A stretch of DNA of 64,000 nt from Bacillus sp. J37 (lineage in GTDB: Bacteria > Bacillota > Bacilli > Bacillales > Bacillaceae), in NCBI RefSeq assembly GCF_000518865.1, contig NZ_JAEK01000004.1, positions 62,001 through 126,000 of the forward strand, read 5' to 3'. Below are positions 7,472 through 16,755 of the stretch, piece by piece. The notes under the pieces are model-generated. The model did not search any database, was not told the DNA's origin, and saw nothing but the letters and a program-made list of their open reading frames with translations. Both the position numbers and the translations under genes were made by a program. Every line of letters starts with the position of its first letter. Position 1 is the first letter of the stretch.

Positions 7472-7693
7472 TTAAAAATTAAAAATGTTAGTTTGATCTA
7501 TTACATCACTATCTTCAAAATTTGTGATATTAAAAACATTTTGTGTATTGGTGAAATCCCCCGTATTAGCAACCCCAGAGCCTAAAGATGACTTATTTGA
7601 GGATTTAGGAGATAAACTAAACGTATCTCCAATTTTAAAGACTGCAGAACTATTAATACTAGTTAATTCAATGGGACCAACAAAAGCCGGCAT
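7472..7693 (-). CDS. yueG: GerPA/GerPF-family spore germination protein YueG
   Basis: A 73-residue protein of the GerPA/GerPF family. It starts MPAFVGPIELTSINSSAVFK, with the family pattern of a short beta strand, SSAVFKIGD and a Ser/Asn-rich middle (SLSPKSSNKSSLGSG), and ends with Asn-rich repeats. Family members act in spore coat permeability to germinants. AAGGGGAAAAAG lies upstream of the ATG at 7693. It keeps the B. subtilis position between yueH and yueF. Expression in the mother cell late in sporulation is expected from family knowledge; no promoter was identified. Confidence 0.87.
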   Translation of the reverse strand: MPAFVGPIELTSINSSAVFKIGDTFSLSPKSSNKSSLGSGVANTGDFTNTQNVFNITNFEDSDVIDQTNIFNF

Positions 7694-7775
7694 TATCTTT
7701 TTCCCCTTCCGTTATCTAAATGAATAATGAGAGCAATACATTATCTTATGTGTTTGGTAAAAGAAGGGTTCTTGC

Positions 7776-8891
7776 CTATTCGTTTACACGACTGCTAATG
7801 ATATCTTCCCTGGACTTTGCTCTTAATTTAATCAAACGTACCACATTCAATGTAACTGCTTTTAGGACAGCATAAGTAGGTACTGCTAGTATCATTCCGA
7901 TAATTCCGCCAAAACTGCCCGCTCCGATTAACAATAATATGATCGTTAATGGATGAGTGTTTAGGCGTTTTCCAATAATAAGAGGAGACAAAAGATTCCC
8001 ATCAATCTGTTGTACGACGGTCACAACCAGGGCTGCAAGCAATGCTTTCGTAGGAGAGTCCAGCAAAGCAATCACAACCGCTGGAGTAGCACCAATAAAT
8101 GGTCCAACATATGGAATAATATTGGTAACTGCCACTACGATTCCAAGAACTAAGGCGTAATCTAAACCAATGATCATATAACCAATATAACATCCAAGTC
8201 CAACTGCTAAAGACACAATCAGCTGTCCTTGAATATACGTTGCAAGTGTTTCGTATAAGTCTTTTAAAATTTTCAGACCCTCTCCACGGTATGTGGATGG
8301 AAATAGTTTTACTGCTTCACCAGAAAATTTATGACCATCCTTTAGCATGTAAAATAGAATAAAAGGAACAGTAATAATTGTTAACGTGATATTTGTTACT
8401 ACACCTAGTAATTTTGAAAAACTTGAAGTAATATTTTCCGGTAAACTTGTTGCATAACCAGTTAACGTCTGTTCAATTTGATTTAATGACACATACTCCT
8501 GCTCCATTAACCAAGTGAACCAGTGTGATTGAGACATACTTAAAATAAAATCCGTGATTTCTCTAGCATATGTAGGAAAATTACTGATTAAATCTGACAC
8601 CTGTTGGGTAACAATAGGTCCAATGAAAGAAATAATACCGGTTACAACCCCAACAAACACAATATACGGTATTAAAATGGCCAATGTTCTGGGTACCTTG
8701 TTTCTTTCGAGTAATTTTACAAGGGGATTAAAAATAAAGAATAAGATCCCGGCAATCAATATTGGAAAGAATAAGGTCGAAGCAAATACAATAATCGGCT
8801 CAAATAAAAAAGAGACCTTTGTACCCACATAGACAATTAGAAGCAATAATAAAATTTGTAATGTCCAAAAATGAACCTTTGATTTTAACAC
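7776..8891 (-). CDS. yueF: AI-2E family transporter YueF
   Basis: Integral membrane protein of the AI-2E transporter (UPF0118) family, about 371 residues. Hydrophobic segments cluster at the N-terminus (about 1-75), after a soluble loop at about 75-140, and in a C-terminal block with the family motif GLDYALVLGIVVAVTNIIPY followed by VGPFIG. GTG at 8891 is preferred because GGAGG lies 7 nt upstream; the ATG at 8939 has no such site. Substrate unknown; family members range from autoinducer export to Na+/H+ exchange. Confidence 0.88.
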   Translation of the reverse strand: MLKSKVHFWTLQILLLLLIVYVGTKVSFLFEPIIVFASTLFFPILIAGILFFIFNPLVKLLERNKVPRTLAILIPYIVFVGVVTGIISFIGPIVTQQVSDLISNFPTYAREITDFILSMSQSHWFTWLMEQEYVSLNQIEQTLTGYATSLPENITSSFSKLLGVVTNITLTIITVPFILFYMLKDGHKFSGEAVKLFPSTYRGEGLKILKDLYETLATYIQGQLIVSLAVGLGCYIGYMIIGLDYALVLGIVVAVTNIIPYVGPFIGATPAVVIALLDSPTKALLAALVVTVVQQIDGNLLSPLIIGKRLNTHPLTIILLLIGAGSFGGIIGMILAVPTYAVLKAVTLNVVRLIKLRAKSREDIISSRVNE

Positions 8892-9143
8892 ACATTCTCC
8901 TCCAGTTTTTATTCTGTCTTTCGTCAACATTATAGGCATGTTAAACCAATATTAACCAAGGCATGATCAAGTATATACATGTATACGTACCAAAATAAAA
9001 ATTGTTTCACCTTTTTGTTATTTCATCCTATTAATCTACATACTTACCTTGTACTTTGCTTATATTTTGCTATCTTCATCTTATCTTCTGTATATCTTTC
9101 AGTCAAACATTCAACAGCATATCTTTTGAACACTTGGATACTG

Positions 9144-9172
9144 AAAAACAGACCTTTATTGGGTCTGTTTCA
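9144..9172 (-). terminator. Intrinsic terminator of yueE
   Basis: Minus strand stem AAACAGACC / GGTCTGTTT with a 7-nt loop and following T residues, 10 bp after the yueE stop. Confidence 0.85.
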
Positions 9173-9181
9173 TTGTATGAA

Positions 9182-9712
9182 CTATACAGATTGGCGATAT
9201 TCAGACATAATCTGCTCAATCTTATAATCCAATCGTTCTATTTGTTTAAAAGCATCCTCATACTTCATTTTGCGGTAATGATGTTTACCAAATGGTTCCT
9301 CATCCATTTCATCTGCTAGTCTAACAATTTGCTGTAATGTGTTTTTCTTCATAGAATTTTCCGGTAAATATGAATCTGTATGCAGGAGAATCGCAAGAGC
9401 AATTTCCTTGGCATATTTCCGGTCCTCTCCAAGCCTGATTAAGAGCTTATGAGCACGCTCAGCCCCTTTAATTGCATGGATATCATTTTTGACATAGGCA
9501 TCATAATCCCATTCTCCATTGGTATACCATTCATAATGTCCAATATCATGAAGTAATCCCGCCTTAGCGGCTAGGTCAGGATTTACGTCATACTTATTAG
9601 CGAGCTGAACAGCATATTGGGCAACTGTAATTGCATGTGAAACTCCTGAACGGGTTAGATATTTTTGTGCAATAGGATGTGTGAATATATCGATCAAGCT
9701 TACTCGTCGCAT
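9182..9712 (-). CDS. yueE: HD-domain phosphohydrolase YueE
   Basis: Predicted metal-dependent phosphohydrolase, 176 residues. The HD signature is visible: His in GVSHAITVAQYA (about 25), the HD pair in GLLHDIGHYEW (about 55), and a downstream Asp in RLADEMDEEP. GGAGGGTTACC precedes the ATG. The substrate is unknown. In B. subtilis yueE lies next to yueD; here a histidine kinase gene has come between them. Confidence 0.87.
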   Translation of the reverse strand: MRRVSLIDIFTHPIAQKYLTRSGVSHAITVAQYAVQLANKYDVNPDLAAKAGLLHDIGHYEWYTNGEWDYDAYVKNDIHAIKGAERAHKLLIRLGEDRKYAKEIALAILLHTDSYLPENSMKKNTLQQIVRLADEMDEEPFGKHHYRKMKYEDAFKQIERLDYKIEQIMSEYRQSV

Positions 9713-9933
9713 GGTAACCCTCCTATTTTTTCATGTTGGTCAATCTTACTATATACATATAACGCTATACGTTTGATATTCAGAATAATCTAACACATTT
9801 ATAAAACTTCTTCAAGGAAATTGTTATATTATCTAACGTTTATCCCTGTTAATAAAGGATGCTTTTATTATTTATATGATATGAATTGAATTTTGTAACA
9901 TTCCCTCCTAAAAAAGGGTCTTTGATTACGGAA

Positions 9934-9964
9934 TAAAAAAAGAAACCACATATGCAGTTTCTTT
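9934..9964 (-). terminator. Intrinsic terminator of the sensor kinase gene
   Basis: Minus strand stem AAGAAAC / GTTTCTT with a 10-nt loop, followed by TTTTTTTATT. Confidence 0.82.
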
Positions 9965-9969
9965 TCAAG

Positions 9970-11064
9970 TTAAGGTTTATATGGTATTTTCACTTCGAAC
10001 AATGTTGAATATTTATTTGATTCCACATTAATCGTACCGCCATATTTGAGCACAACTTGTTTTACAATACTAAGTCCGTCCCCTCTTGGAATTCCTCTTT
10101 TTTCCGCTTTGGTCGAATAGCCCGCCTGAAAAATTTTGTTAAGGTTTTCCTTTGAAATGGTCGGCCCAATATTCTCTACTTTAAAGATATATTTATTTTG
10201 AGTAACACGAGCTTCAATATTGATGAACCTCTCAGATTCAAGTCCTAAAAGTGTGGCATCAAAGGCATTATCTATTAAATTCGAAAATATTTTAATTAAA
10301 TCAATCGTATGTATATGCTTAAACAAATGATCATCAACATGGAGATGCATATCTACCTTTTCATTTTGTGCTCTTGCCCACTTGGACTGGAGCAAAATGA
10401 AGAGTGCCGGATTCTCGATAACAACAGGCAATTCCATTGTTTCTACTTCTGTTGTTAATGAGTTCACATATTCGTATGCCCGATCTTCGCGGCCAATCTT
10501 CATTAATCCCTGGATAACTTGAATATGGTTAAGAAAATCATGACGGATTGATCGCATTGTATGAAGCATTGACTGAAACTCACCCTGGTAGGTCTCCTCT
10601 GCATCCCCGACCTGGGAGTTCACTTTTTTTCGGTACCAAATTTGAAAAGCTATAAATATACTAAAAGACAACAGAACTAACACACCACTCATAATGAATG
10701 AGGGAATACTTTTTTGCATAACATCCTGTTTTACCTTCTCAACTGATTCATATGTTAACTCCACATCAAGGGACCCAGTATATCCCTCTTCACTCTTTTT
10801 TCTATTTTGAGTTTTTAATAATTCCTCTAAACTAGCAGTATCCCAAAATTCTAACTCGTGGTTTGAAGTTGGCATCGCTAAATGCCCAATTGTCAGATCG
10901 ATCGTTTTAATTGTATTTAAATAAGTAACATACAAATTAAATGCAGAAAACATCATGATAAGAAACATGGTTACAGAGATAATGACGGCATACTTTTTCT
11001 TTTTATTTTGTCTAATATTCAGCCACCTCTGTCCCTCGAACTCCCTAATGAAAAACTCTATCAA
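9970..11064 (-). CDS. Orphan sensor histidine kinase (Spo0B/GHKL type)
   Basis: Membrane-bound kinase with two helices (about 25-48 and 124-145) flanking a short extracytoplasmic sensor, then a DHp helix with the phospho-acceptor in SIRHDFLNHIQVIQGL (about 170) and a C-terminal ATPase domain with N-box NLIDNAFDAT and G-box GDGLSIVKQVVLKYGG. The RHDxxNHxQ pattern is of the Spo0B/CitA/AgrC class. No response regulator is adjacent. The longest frame starts at a TTG with no ribosome binding site; GAGGTGG lies about 15 codons in, so the N-terminus may be slightly shorter. It is an insertion relative to the B. subtilis yueE-yueD order. Confidence 0.88.
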   Translation of the reverse strand: MIEFFIREFEGQRWLNIRQNKKKKYAVIISVTMFLIMMFSAFNLYVTYLNTIKTIDLTIGHLAMPTSNHELEFWDTASLEELLKTQNRKKSEEGYTGSLDVELTYESVEKVKQDVMQKSIPSFIMSGVLVLLSFSIFIAFQIWYRKKVNSQVGDAEETYQGEFQSMLHTMRSIRHDFLNHIQVIQGLMKIGREDRAYEYVNSLTTEVETMELPVVIENPALFILLQSKWARAQNEKVDMHLHVDDHLFKHIHTIDLIKIFSNLIDNAFDATLLGLESERFINIEARVTQNKYIFKVENIGPTISKENLNKIFQAGYSTKAEKRGIPRGDGLSIVKQVVLKYGGTINVESNKYSTLFEVKIPYKP

Positions 11065-11236
11065 ATCAATATCTATAGTTAATATACAACAGTTGACATT
11101 TTATAGGGTATTTTTTTCTTTATTTTCTAATTTTTTCTACTATCAGAAAGTATATAAATTCCCAAATACTCTTCCTAAATTAACATTATACAGCAAAAAT
11201 AATCCTTTTGTCATATCTAATCATAGAACTTTGAAC

Positions 11237-11989
11237 CTACAAAAATTCTTTTATATCATATACCCTACCATTTTCTAACGGACCAGATAAAAGATTCATT
11301 AATGTCTTTGCTACAAAACTCGGAGAACGAAGCAGCCCCTTTTCATGATATTCCTCAAATTGATATAGAGATGAGAATTCATCCTTAGTTGCTTTTCTAA
11401 TTGTTCCTTGCATGTCTGTATCCATAATTCCCGGCGAAAATGCAATTGATATGATATTTGTTCCTTTCTCTTCTTGTTCAACCCCAACCGTTTTAGTATA
11501 CATATTTAGTCCGGCTTTGGTGCTACAATAAGCACTCCATCCTGGAACCGGTCGATTCGCGGCTCCTGATGTGATATTCACAATTACAACATTCGCAGAG
11601 GTCCCTTTTGTTTCGCGAATCAACGCCTCACTTATTAATATCGGTGTTAGGAGGTTGAGATGAACATGCAGGATTAATTCCTCTCGCTTAGCATTACCAG
11701 CTCCTTTAATCGGGTTTACCGTGCCGGCGTTATTAATCAGTGTCATTTTTTGTGCACGATCGATATCCATCATCGATAATAGTTGGTCTATTATCGATGA
11801 AAGCTGCTGTATATCTGATAAATCACATTCAATAAATGATAAAGGAATTTGCTTTTCTGATGCGACTTTTTCAAGCTTTGTGTTTTTGGTTCTTGACAAA
11901 CAAATGATCTTGCAATCTTGATCAGTTATTTCATTTACAATTGCTTCACCTAACCCTCGAGAGGCGCCTGTTACAATATAATAATTCAT
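11237..11989 (-). CDS. yueD: Short-chain dehydrogenase YueD (benzil reductase type)
   Basis: NADPH-dependent short-chain reductase of 250 residues, similar to sepiapterin/benzil reductases. Motifs: cofactor site VTGASRGLGEAI at the N-terminus, NNAG (about 87), catalytic Ser in NITSGAANRP, and YCSTKAG with the catalytic Tyr and Lys. B. subtilis YueD reduces benzil in vitro; the physiological substrate is unknown. The ribosome binding site is weak (GCGAG). In B. subtilis the next genes are the yukEDCBA-yueBC type VII secretion operon, which is missing here. Confidence 0.88.
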   Translation of the reverse strand: MNYYIVTGASRGLGEAIVNEITDQDCKIICLSRTKNTKLEKVASEKQIPLSFIECDLSDIQQLSSIIDQLLSMMDIDRAQKMTLINNAGTVNPIKGAGNAKREELILHVHLNLLTPILISEALIRETKGTSANVVIVNITSGAANRPVPGWSAYCSTKAGLNMYTKTVGVEQEEKGTNIISIAFSPGIMDTDMQGTIRKATKDEFSSLYQFEEYHEKGLLRSPSFVAKTLMNLLSGPLENGRVYDIKEFL

Positions 11990-12166
11990 TTATGTCAGCT
12001 CGCTTTCAGTTGGATCGTTCTTCCAGTTCCTACTTCTTTTTAGCACATGCTACCAAGGAATGCAAGAAGTTCAATACCTCATATTTGCCTTTGACAAACT
12101 AGAACCTTAATACTAAGCTAAAATCAACATATACATATATAAATTGCTAAATAAAGTGGGGATAAC

Positions 12167-13399
12167 ATGACAGGATTTTCTAAGGATCCATTTAACTACC
12201 ATTTTGAACGCCTTGAGGATGTAGCAGAAAAGATTAGTGAAGTCCTTCAATGTCCAATTACAATAGAAGATGTAAATCATCGATTATTAGCATACAGCAC
12301 CCATGATGACAGAACCGATCCTGCCCGAATCTCCACTATAATAGGTCGAAGAGTTCCTGAAAAAGTCATTAACAGCTTATGGAAAGATGGAACCATTCCT
12401 AAACTCCTTCATACAGATGAGCCTATACGAGTTAAACATATTGATGAGGTTGGCCTTGGCAATCGCATTGCGATTTCTATTTGGAAAAATGATGAGGTAC
12501 TGGGTTTTATCTGGGCTTTGGAAATTGAAAAGCAGCTCCAGCAATCAGACCTGCTTCTTTTGAAAAAAGCGGCAAGAGCTGTCAAAAACAAAATGTTGAA
12601 ATTACAAGTTCGTAAAACCAAGAAAGAAGAAAGGAATCAAGAATTTTTTTGGAAGCTCCTCACGGGTCATGTCTCAACAGAGCATGAAATTACTCAAAGT
12701 TTCCATGAACTAAACTTACATGTCCCCTCTCCGTTTTCGGTAGTCATTTATAAGTTTCCTCAGGAAATAAATGAAGAGACAGAAAAGAAACTTTCTTACC
12801 TGCTCCAAACCACTCAGCAGGTAACCATTCTTTTATATACATTTGATTTTGATGAACTCATCATTTTATTATCAGCAAAGAGTTCTGCACCCCTAACGGA
12901 TATCAAACATTTTACTTATTCTACTATTCGTCAGCTTAATGAAAGATATCAATTTAAAAATGTAACGGCAAGTATGGGTGGGATTTTTTCATCACCGGTC
13001 TTTATTGAAAAAAGCTATAAGGAAGCGGTAGCTGTACATTCACTTAAAAAAAGGTTTCCTAAAGAAACAACGGAATTAACCAGTTTTTCCGAGCTTGGCT
13101 TTTATCAGTACCTGGATATTTTATACAACCAACGAAAAGAATCAGGCCATCAACATTATTCGCTGACAAAATTAAAAGAATACGATCAACGGCATAGTAC
13201 TAATCTTGTTCACACACTTGAAGTGTTTCTTGACCATGACAGCAACGTCCACGATGCTTCAAAAGCACTTAACATTCATATTAATACATTAAATTATCGA
13301 CTAAAGAGAATTTCAGAAATCGGTGAACTAAATCTTAAAAATATGAACCAAAAGATCACCATTTACTTACATTTAAAGCTCGATCATATGCCTTTGTGA
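12167..13399 (+). CDS. adeR: AdeR, PucR-type activator of ald
   Basis: Transcriptional regulator of 410 residues. The N-terminal half is a GAF/sensor-like region, the middle (about 135-280) a GGDEF-like CdaR fold, and the C-terminus a PucR helix-turn-helix (VHDASKALNIHINTLNYRLK). In B. subtilis AdeR activates the alanine dehydrogenase gene that follows it. GTGGGGA lies 4 nt before the ATG. Only 126 bp separate it from ald in the same direction, with an AT-rich promoter-like stretch at 13430-13500. Confidence 0.9.
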   Translation: MTGFSKDPFNYHFERLEDVAEKISEVLQCPITIEDVNHRLLAYSTHDDRTDPARISTIIGRRVPEKVINSLWKDGTIPKLLHTDEPIRVKHIDEVGLGNRIAISIWKNDEVLGFIWALEIEKQLQQSDLLLLKKAARAVKNKMLKLQVRKTKKEERNQEFFWKLLTGHVSTEHEITQSFHELNLHVPSPFSVVIYKFPQEINEETEKKLSYLLQTTQQVTILLYTFDFDELIILLSAKSSAPLTDIKHFTYSTIRQLNERYQFKNVTASMGGIFSSPVFIEKSYKEAVAVHSLKKRFPKETTELTSFSELGFYQYLDILYNQRKESGHQHYSLTKLKEYDQRHSTNLVHTLEVFLDHDSNVHDASKALNIHINTLNYRLKRISEIGELNLKNMNQKITIYLHLKLDHMPL

Positions 13400-13525
13400 T
13401 TTTTCACAAAAGAATTCAAAACCTTTCTCGTTTTTAAACAAAGATATTTATATAATTTTTATTTATACTTGCTTTATTAAATAGAAATTATATAAATATT
13501 GCGTTCAAAGGAGGAAGGTTTATTT

Positions 13526-14659
13526 ATGATTATCGGGGTTCCAAAAGAAATAAAAAATAATGAAAATCGGGTAGCCTTAACACCTGGCGGGGTCACACAG
13601 TTAGTTGCGTTTGGACATCGTGTCTTAATTGAAGATCACGCAGGTGTTGGAAGCGGTTTCGAGAATGAGGATTACAAACAAGCAGGTGCTGAAATTGTAG
13701 ATAACGCAGAGAAAGTATGGGCAAATTCCGAAATGGTTATGAAAGTAAAAGAACCTCTGCCGTCTGAATATGCATACTTTCGAAAGGGATTAATTTTATT
13801 CACGTATCTACATCTTGCTGCAGAGCCTGAATTAGCCCAAGCTTTAAAAGATCGTGGTGTAACAGCAATCGCTTATGAAACAGTTACCGTAAATCGTGCA
13901 CTGCCATTGCTTACCCCAATGAGTGAGGTTGCCGGACGGATGGCGGCACAAATTGGAGCGCAATTTCTAGAAAAACCTAAAGGCGGAAAAGGCATTTTAT
14001 TAGCAGGTGTTCCCGGAGTGAGTCGTGGAAAAGTGACGATTATTGGGGGTGGTGTAGTCGGTACGAATGCAGCGAAGATGGCAATTGGCTTAGGTGCTGA
14101 TGTGACGATCATTGATTTAAGTGCAGACCGTTTACGTCAATTGGATGATATATTTGGTACACAAATTAAAACATTAATGTCAAACCCAATGAACATTGCA
14201 ACATCTGTAACTGAAGCTGATTTACTTATTTGTGCGGTATTAATACCAGGAGCTAAAGCACCAACTCTCGTTACGGAAGAAATGGTCCAAGCAATGAAGA
14301 CGGGTTCTGTCATTGTTGATGTTGCGATCGATCAAGGCGGAATCGTTGAAACCGTAGACCATATTACAACACATGATAACCCAACATATGAAAAACACGG
14401 TGTCTTACATTATGCGGTTGCTAATATGCCGGGAGCTGTACCACGTACCTCAACAATTGCTCTTACAAATGTTACAGTACCGTACGCATTACAAATGGCC
14501 AATACAGGTCCATACCGAGCGATTAATGAAAGTCCTGCACTTCAAGCAGGAGTGAATGTTATGGACGGGGAAATCACATATAAAGCTGTTGCTGATGATC
14601 TTGGATTTATATATAAGCCAGTTACTGAAGTTTTAAAAAGGGAACATTTAACAAAGTAA
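13526..14659 (+). CDS. ald: Alanine dehydrogenase
   Basis: NAD-dependent enzyme interconverting L-alanine and pyruvate plus ammonia; required in Bacillus for alanine use and normal sporulation. It has 377 residues from the ATG at 13526, which follows GGAGGAAGGTTTATTT; a frame opening at 13499 lacks support. Motifs: [20 protein letters not shown] at the N-terminus, catalytic region around YLHLAAEP, and the Rossmann motif [20 protein letters not shown] at about 170. Located directly after its activator adeR. Confidence 0.96.
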   Translation: MIIGVPKEIKNNENRVALTPGGVTQLVAFGHRVLIEDHAGVGSGFENEDYKQAGAEIVDNAEKVWANSEMVMKVKEPLPSEYAYFRKGLILFTYLHLAAEPELAQALKDRGVTAIAYETVTVNRALPLLTPMSEVAGRMAAQIGAQFLEKPKGGKGILLAGVPGVSRGKVTIIGGGVVGTNAAKMAIGLGADVTIIDLSADRLRQLDDIFGTQIKTLMSNPMNIATSVTEADLLICAVLIPGAKAPTLVTEEMVQAMKTGSVIVDVAIDQGGIVETVDHITTHDNPTYEKHGVLHYAVANMPGAVPRTSTIALTNVTVPYALQMANTGPYRAINESPALQAGVNVMDGEITYKAVADDLGFIYKPVTEVLKREHLTK

Positions 14660-14763
14660 TAATAGCTCAATTTAAAAAGCTGTTAAAACAAGTTTAATTA
14701 GATTTCACTTTTCCTTCATCATTTTTGTTGTTGGCCGATACAAATGGTAAGGGGGGTGAAACC

Positions 14764-14937
14764 TTGGATATTGCAGCCCTATCAATCGGATTAAATCAAG
14801 CATCACTAAATCAAAATGTGAGCATTGCACTAGCTAAAAAAGTAATGGAAACTTCACAGCAAAGTAATGAACAACTGTTAAAAGCTATGGAAGCCCCACA
14901 CCCCAATTTAGGAAAAAGCATTGACGTAAAAGGTTAA
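14764..14937 (+). CDS. YjfB-like putative motility protein, 57 aa
   Basis: Small protein with the YjfB family pattern MDIAALSIGLNQASLNQNVS then IALAKKVMETSQQSNEQLLK. The TTG at 14764 is chosen as start because GGGGGGTGA lies 4 nt before it; the longer frame from 14725 is untranslated leader. The family is annotated as putative motility protein in databases, without a proven function as far as I know. It stands alone with its own terminator. Confidence 0.82.
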   Translation: MDIAALSIGLNQASLNQNVSIALAKKVMETSQQSNEQLLKAMEAPHPNLGKSIDVKG

Positions 14938-14940
14938 ATC

Positions 14941-14970
14941 AAAAGTCCCTGTATGAATATGGGGACTTTT
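14941..14970 (+). terminator. Intrinsic terminator of the yjfB-like gene
   Basis: Stem AAAAGTCCC / GGGACTTTT with a 12-nt loop, 3 bp after the stop codon. Confidence 0.8.
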
Positions 14971-15286
14971 GAAGTCCTATTGTATCCTAATTGGTGACAA
15001 AAACCTTCCTTAAATGTCGAAATACCACTAACAATTTCCCTTATAACCCACCCATCATTTGGAAAAGCTGATGTTATCAGGTAAGACTAGACACAATCAT
15101 CCTCTCAGCATAGTTGCTCTACTATTCATCCACGTCTTGCCTGTAAGTGAATTTTTATCCTACTTCCCCTACTCTTTTTTATAATGATTTCGTATATTTT
15201 ATAAAAGCGTTTTTATCATTTCTTGAAAATCGATGAACAATTAATAGAAAAATTAATAGTATAGTACAACCTCCGAATTATTTTTT

Positions 15287-15316
15287 GACAGTTATCTTTG
15301 GGTAACTGTCTTTTTT
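15287..15316 (+). terminator. Orphan plus-strand terminator in a gene-free stretch
   Basis: Stem GACAGTTA / TAACTGTC with loop TCTTTGGG and a tail of six T. The preceding yjfB-like gene already has its own terminator 320 bp upstream, so this one has no assigned gene. The 418 bp stretch 14938-15355 also holds an imperfect inverted repeat CAGGTAAGAC ... GTCTTGCCTG (about 15078-15144) and a TATAGT hexamer at about 15260, and no supportable reading frame. Confidence 0.7.
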
Positions 15317-15355
15317 ACATCCTATATTAATTCATCTATTCATCTGCTCTATGCC

Positions 15356-15955
15356 TCAATCAAAACTGTACCTTTGCTCAAGCCAAGGGTCACCATCCAT
15401 ATGATAGCCGTTTCTTTCCCAAAAGCCGGGATGATTATGCTCTGTAAACTGGATTCCTCTTATCCATTTTGCGCTCTTCCAAAAATAGAGATGAGGGATA
15501 ACGGCTCGAAGCGGGAAACCATGTTCAGGAGTTAACGGTTCATTGTTAAAGCTATGAGCTAGTAAAGTTGTTTCTCTCATAAAGTCATCAATTGATAGAT
15601 TCGTCGTCCATCCCTCTTCTGCATAGAGGATAACGTATCTGGCATGTGGATAAACAGTAATTCCTTCTAATAAATCTACCGTTTTAACTCCCTGCCAACA
15701 CGCATCTAATTTTGACCACCCCGTAACACAATGAATATCATTTATTTGTTCTGACTGAGGGTATTCCTCTTTAAGTTCCTTTAACGTAAGAAGCTTGGGA
15801 TAATTGACTAATCCATAAATTTGTAAATTCCACTTACTTATATCTTCATAGTAAGGAACATTTCCCGTATGTAAAACCGGAAATGTCGTTGTAACATTTT
15901 GATTTGGTGGAACCCTCCCGGAAGGATGTGTTTTTTTCTGTTTTCCAAAATACAT
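15356..15955 (-). CDS. yuiH: Molybdopterin-dependent oxidoreductase YuiH (sulfite-oxidase fold)
   Basis: Protein of 199 residues with the sulfite oxidase molybdopterin-binding domain. The Mo-ligand Cys is in INDIHCVTGWSKLD (about residue 77); further family blocks are GWTTNLSID and HGFPLRAVIPHLYFWKSAKW. No Tat signal or membrane anchor, so cytosolic, and no heme or dimerisation domain. GGAGGAATTGTC precedes the ATG. It is divergent from bioY, the same arrangement as yuiH-yuiG in B. subtilis. The substrate is unknown. Confidence 0.88.
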   Translation of the reverse strand: MYFGKQKKTHPSGRVPPNQNVTTTFPVLHTGNVPYYEDISKWNLQIYGLVNYPKLLTLKELKEEYPQSEQINDIHCVTGWSKLDACWQGVKTVDLLEGITVYPHARYVILYAEEGWTTNLSIDDFMRETTLLAHSFNNEPLTPEHGFPLRAVIPHLYFWKSAKWIRGIQFTEHNHPGFWERNGYHMDGDPWLEQRYSFD

Positions 15956-15978
15956 GACAATTCCTCCATCACTTTATT

Positions 15979-16009
15979 ATGTTAACTCACAATAAAAATA
16001 AGTTGACAA
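15979..16009. promoter_or_regulatory. Candidate BirA operator at the bioY promoter
   Basis: Inverted repeat ATGTTAACT - 13 bp - AGTTGACAA, resembling the Bacillus biotin operator (TTGTTAAC ... GTTAACAA). The right half contains TTGACA, which can be the -35 of bioY with TATTCT 18 bp downstream, so a bound repressor would block the promoter. Confidence 0.65.
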
Positions 16010-16066
16010 TCTTTTCTGGATTATATTATTCTTTTTTTAAGGATTTGTTTAGAAGGGGGAAATACA

Positions 16067-16654
16067 ATGAAACGAAAATTATCTACATACGATATATCAT
16101 TAGTCGGTATGTTTGCAGCACTAATGGCTATTGGTGCTAATATTACGTCTTGGGCGCCATTTCTTCAAGTAGCAGGTGTTCCATTATCAATGCAGCCCTT
16201 TTTCTGTATATTAGCAGGGCTTTTATTAGGGAGCAGGCTTGGTGCACTGTCGATGATTATTTACGCATTAGTTGGAATTGCTGGCGCGCCTGTTTTCGCT
16301 CAGTTTAGCGGTGGAATTAGTGTAATTTTCCAAAGCACCGGCGGATTTATTTTATCTTATATTGTGGCTGCTTATGCAGCAGGTAAAATTCTGGAGGTCA
16401 GTAAAGAAAAGAAACTGACTGTTTTTATGGCTGCCTCATTTGTAGGAATTGTTCTTATTTATATTGTCGGGACAACGTATATGTGGCTTGCCTTAAATGT
16501 TTGGTTGAATGCTCCGATGTCATACGGAGCTGCTTGGGGAGTTATGGCATGGTTTATTGTGAAAGATGTTGCTTTTACAGTTTTAGGTGCACTTCTTGCT
16601 CCCCGTATTTATTATGCTGTAACGAAGGCGGTTAATAAAAAAATTGCTGCTTAA
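16067..16654 (+). CDS. bioY: BioY biotin transporter
   Basis: S component of an ECF-type biotin uptake system, 195 residues with about six membrane helices. Family blocks: GANITSWAPFLQVAGVPLSM, QPFFCILAGLLLGSRLGALS, and YALVGIAGAPVFAQF.GG. GGGGGAAATACA precedes the ATG. No energising EcfAT genes are adjacent, which is usual for BioY using a shared module. Biotin control is suggested by the BirA-like operator upstream. Confidence 0.92.
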   Translation: MKRKLSTYDISLVGMFAALMAIGANITSWAPFLQVAGVPLSMQPFFCILAGLLLGSRLGALSMIIYALVGIAGAPVFAQFSGGISVIFQSTGGFILSYIVAAYAAGKILEVSKEKKLTVFMAASFVGIVLIYIVGTTYMWLALNVWLNAPMSYGAAWGVMAWFIVKDVAFTVLGALLAPRIYYAVTKAVNKKIAA

Positions 16655-16660
16655 TGTATA

Positions 16661-16712
16661 AAAAAGGGCTGACCCAAAAGTCTAGATTTTAGACCTTGGG
16701 TTAGCCCTTTTT
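16661..16712 (+). terminator. Intrinsic terminator of bioY
   Basis: Long stem AAAAAGGGCTGACCCAA / TTGGGTTAGCCCTTTTT, nearly perfect, flanked by A and T runs. Confidence 0.9.
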
Positions 16713-16755
16713 CATACTTTGATCTTTTTAATCCAGACAAAACGTAAAAACTAGG

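Noticed and set aside
8979-9319. Two overlapping hydrophobic plus-strand frames
   Set aside because: They run through the yueE terminator and antisense to yueE, lack ribosome binding sites, and their hydrophobicity comes from T-rich sequence.
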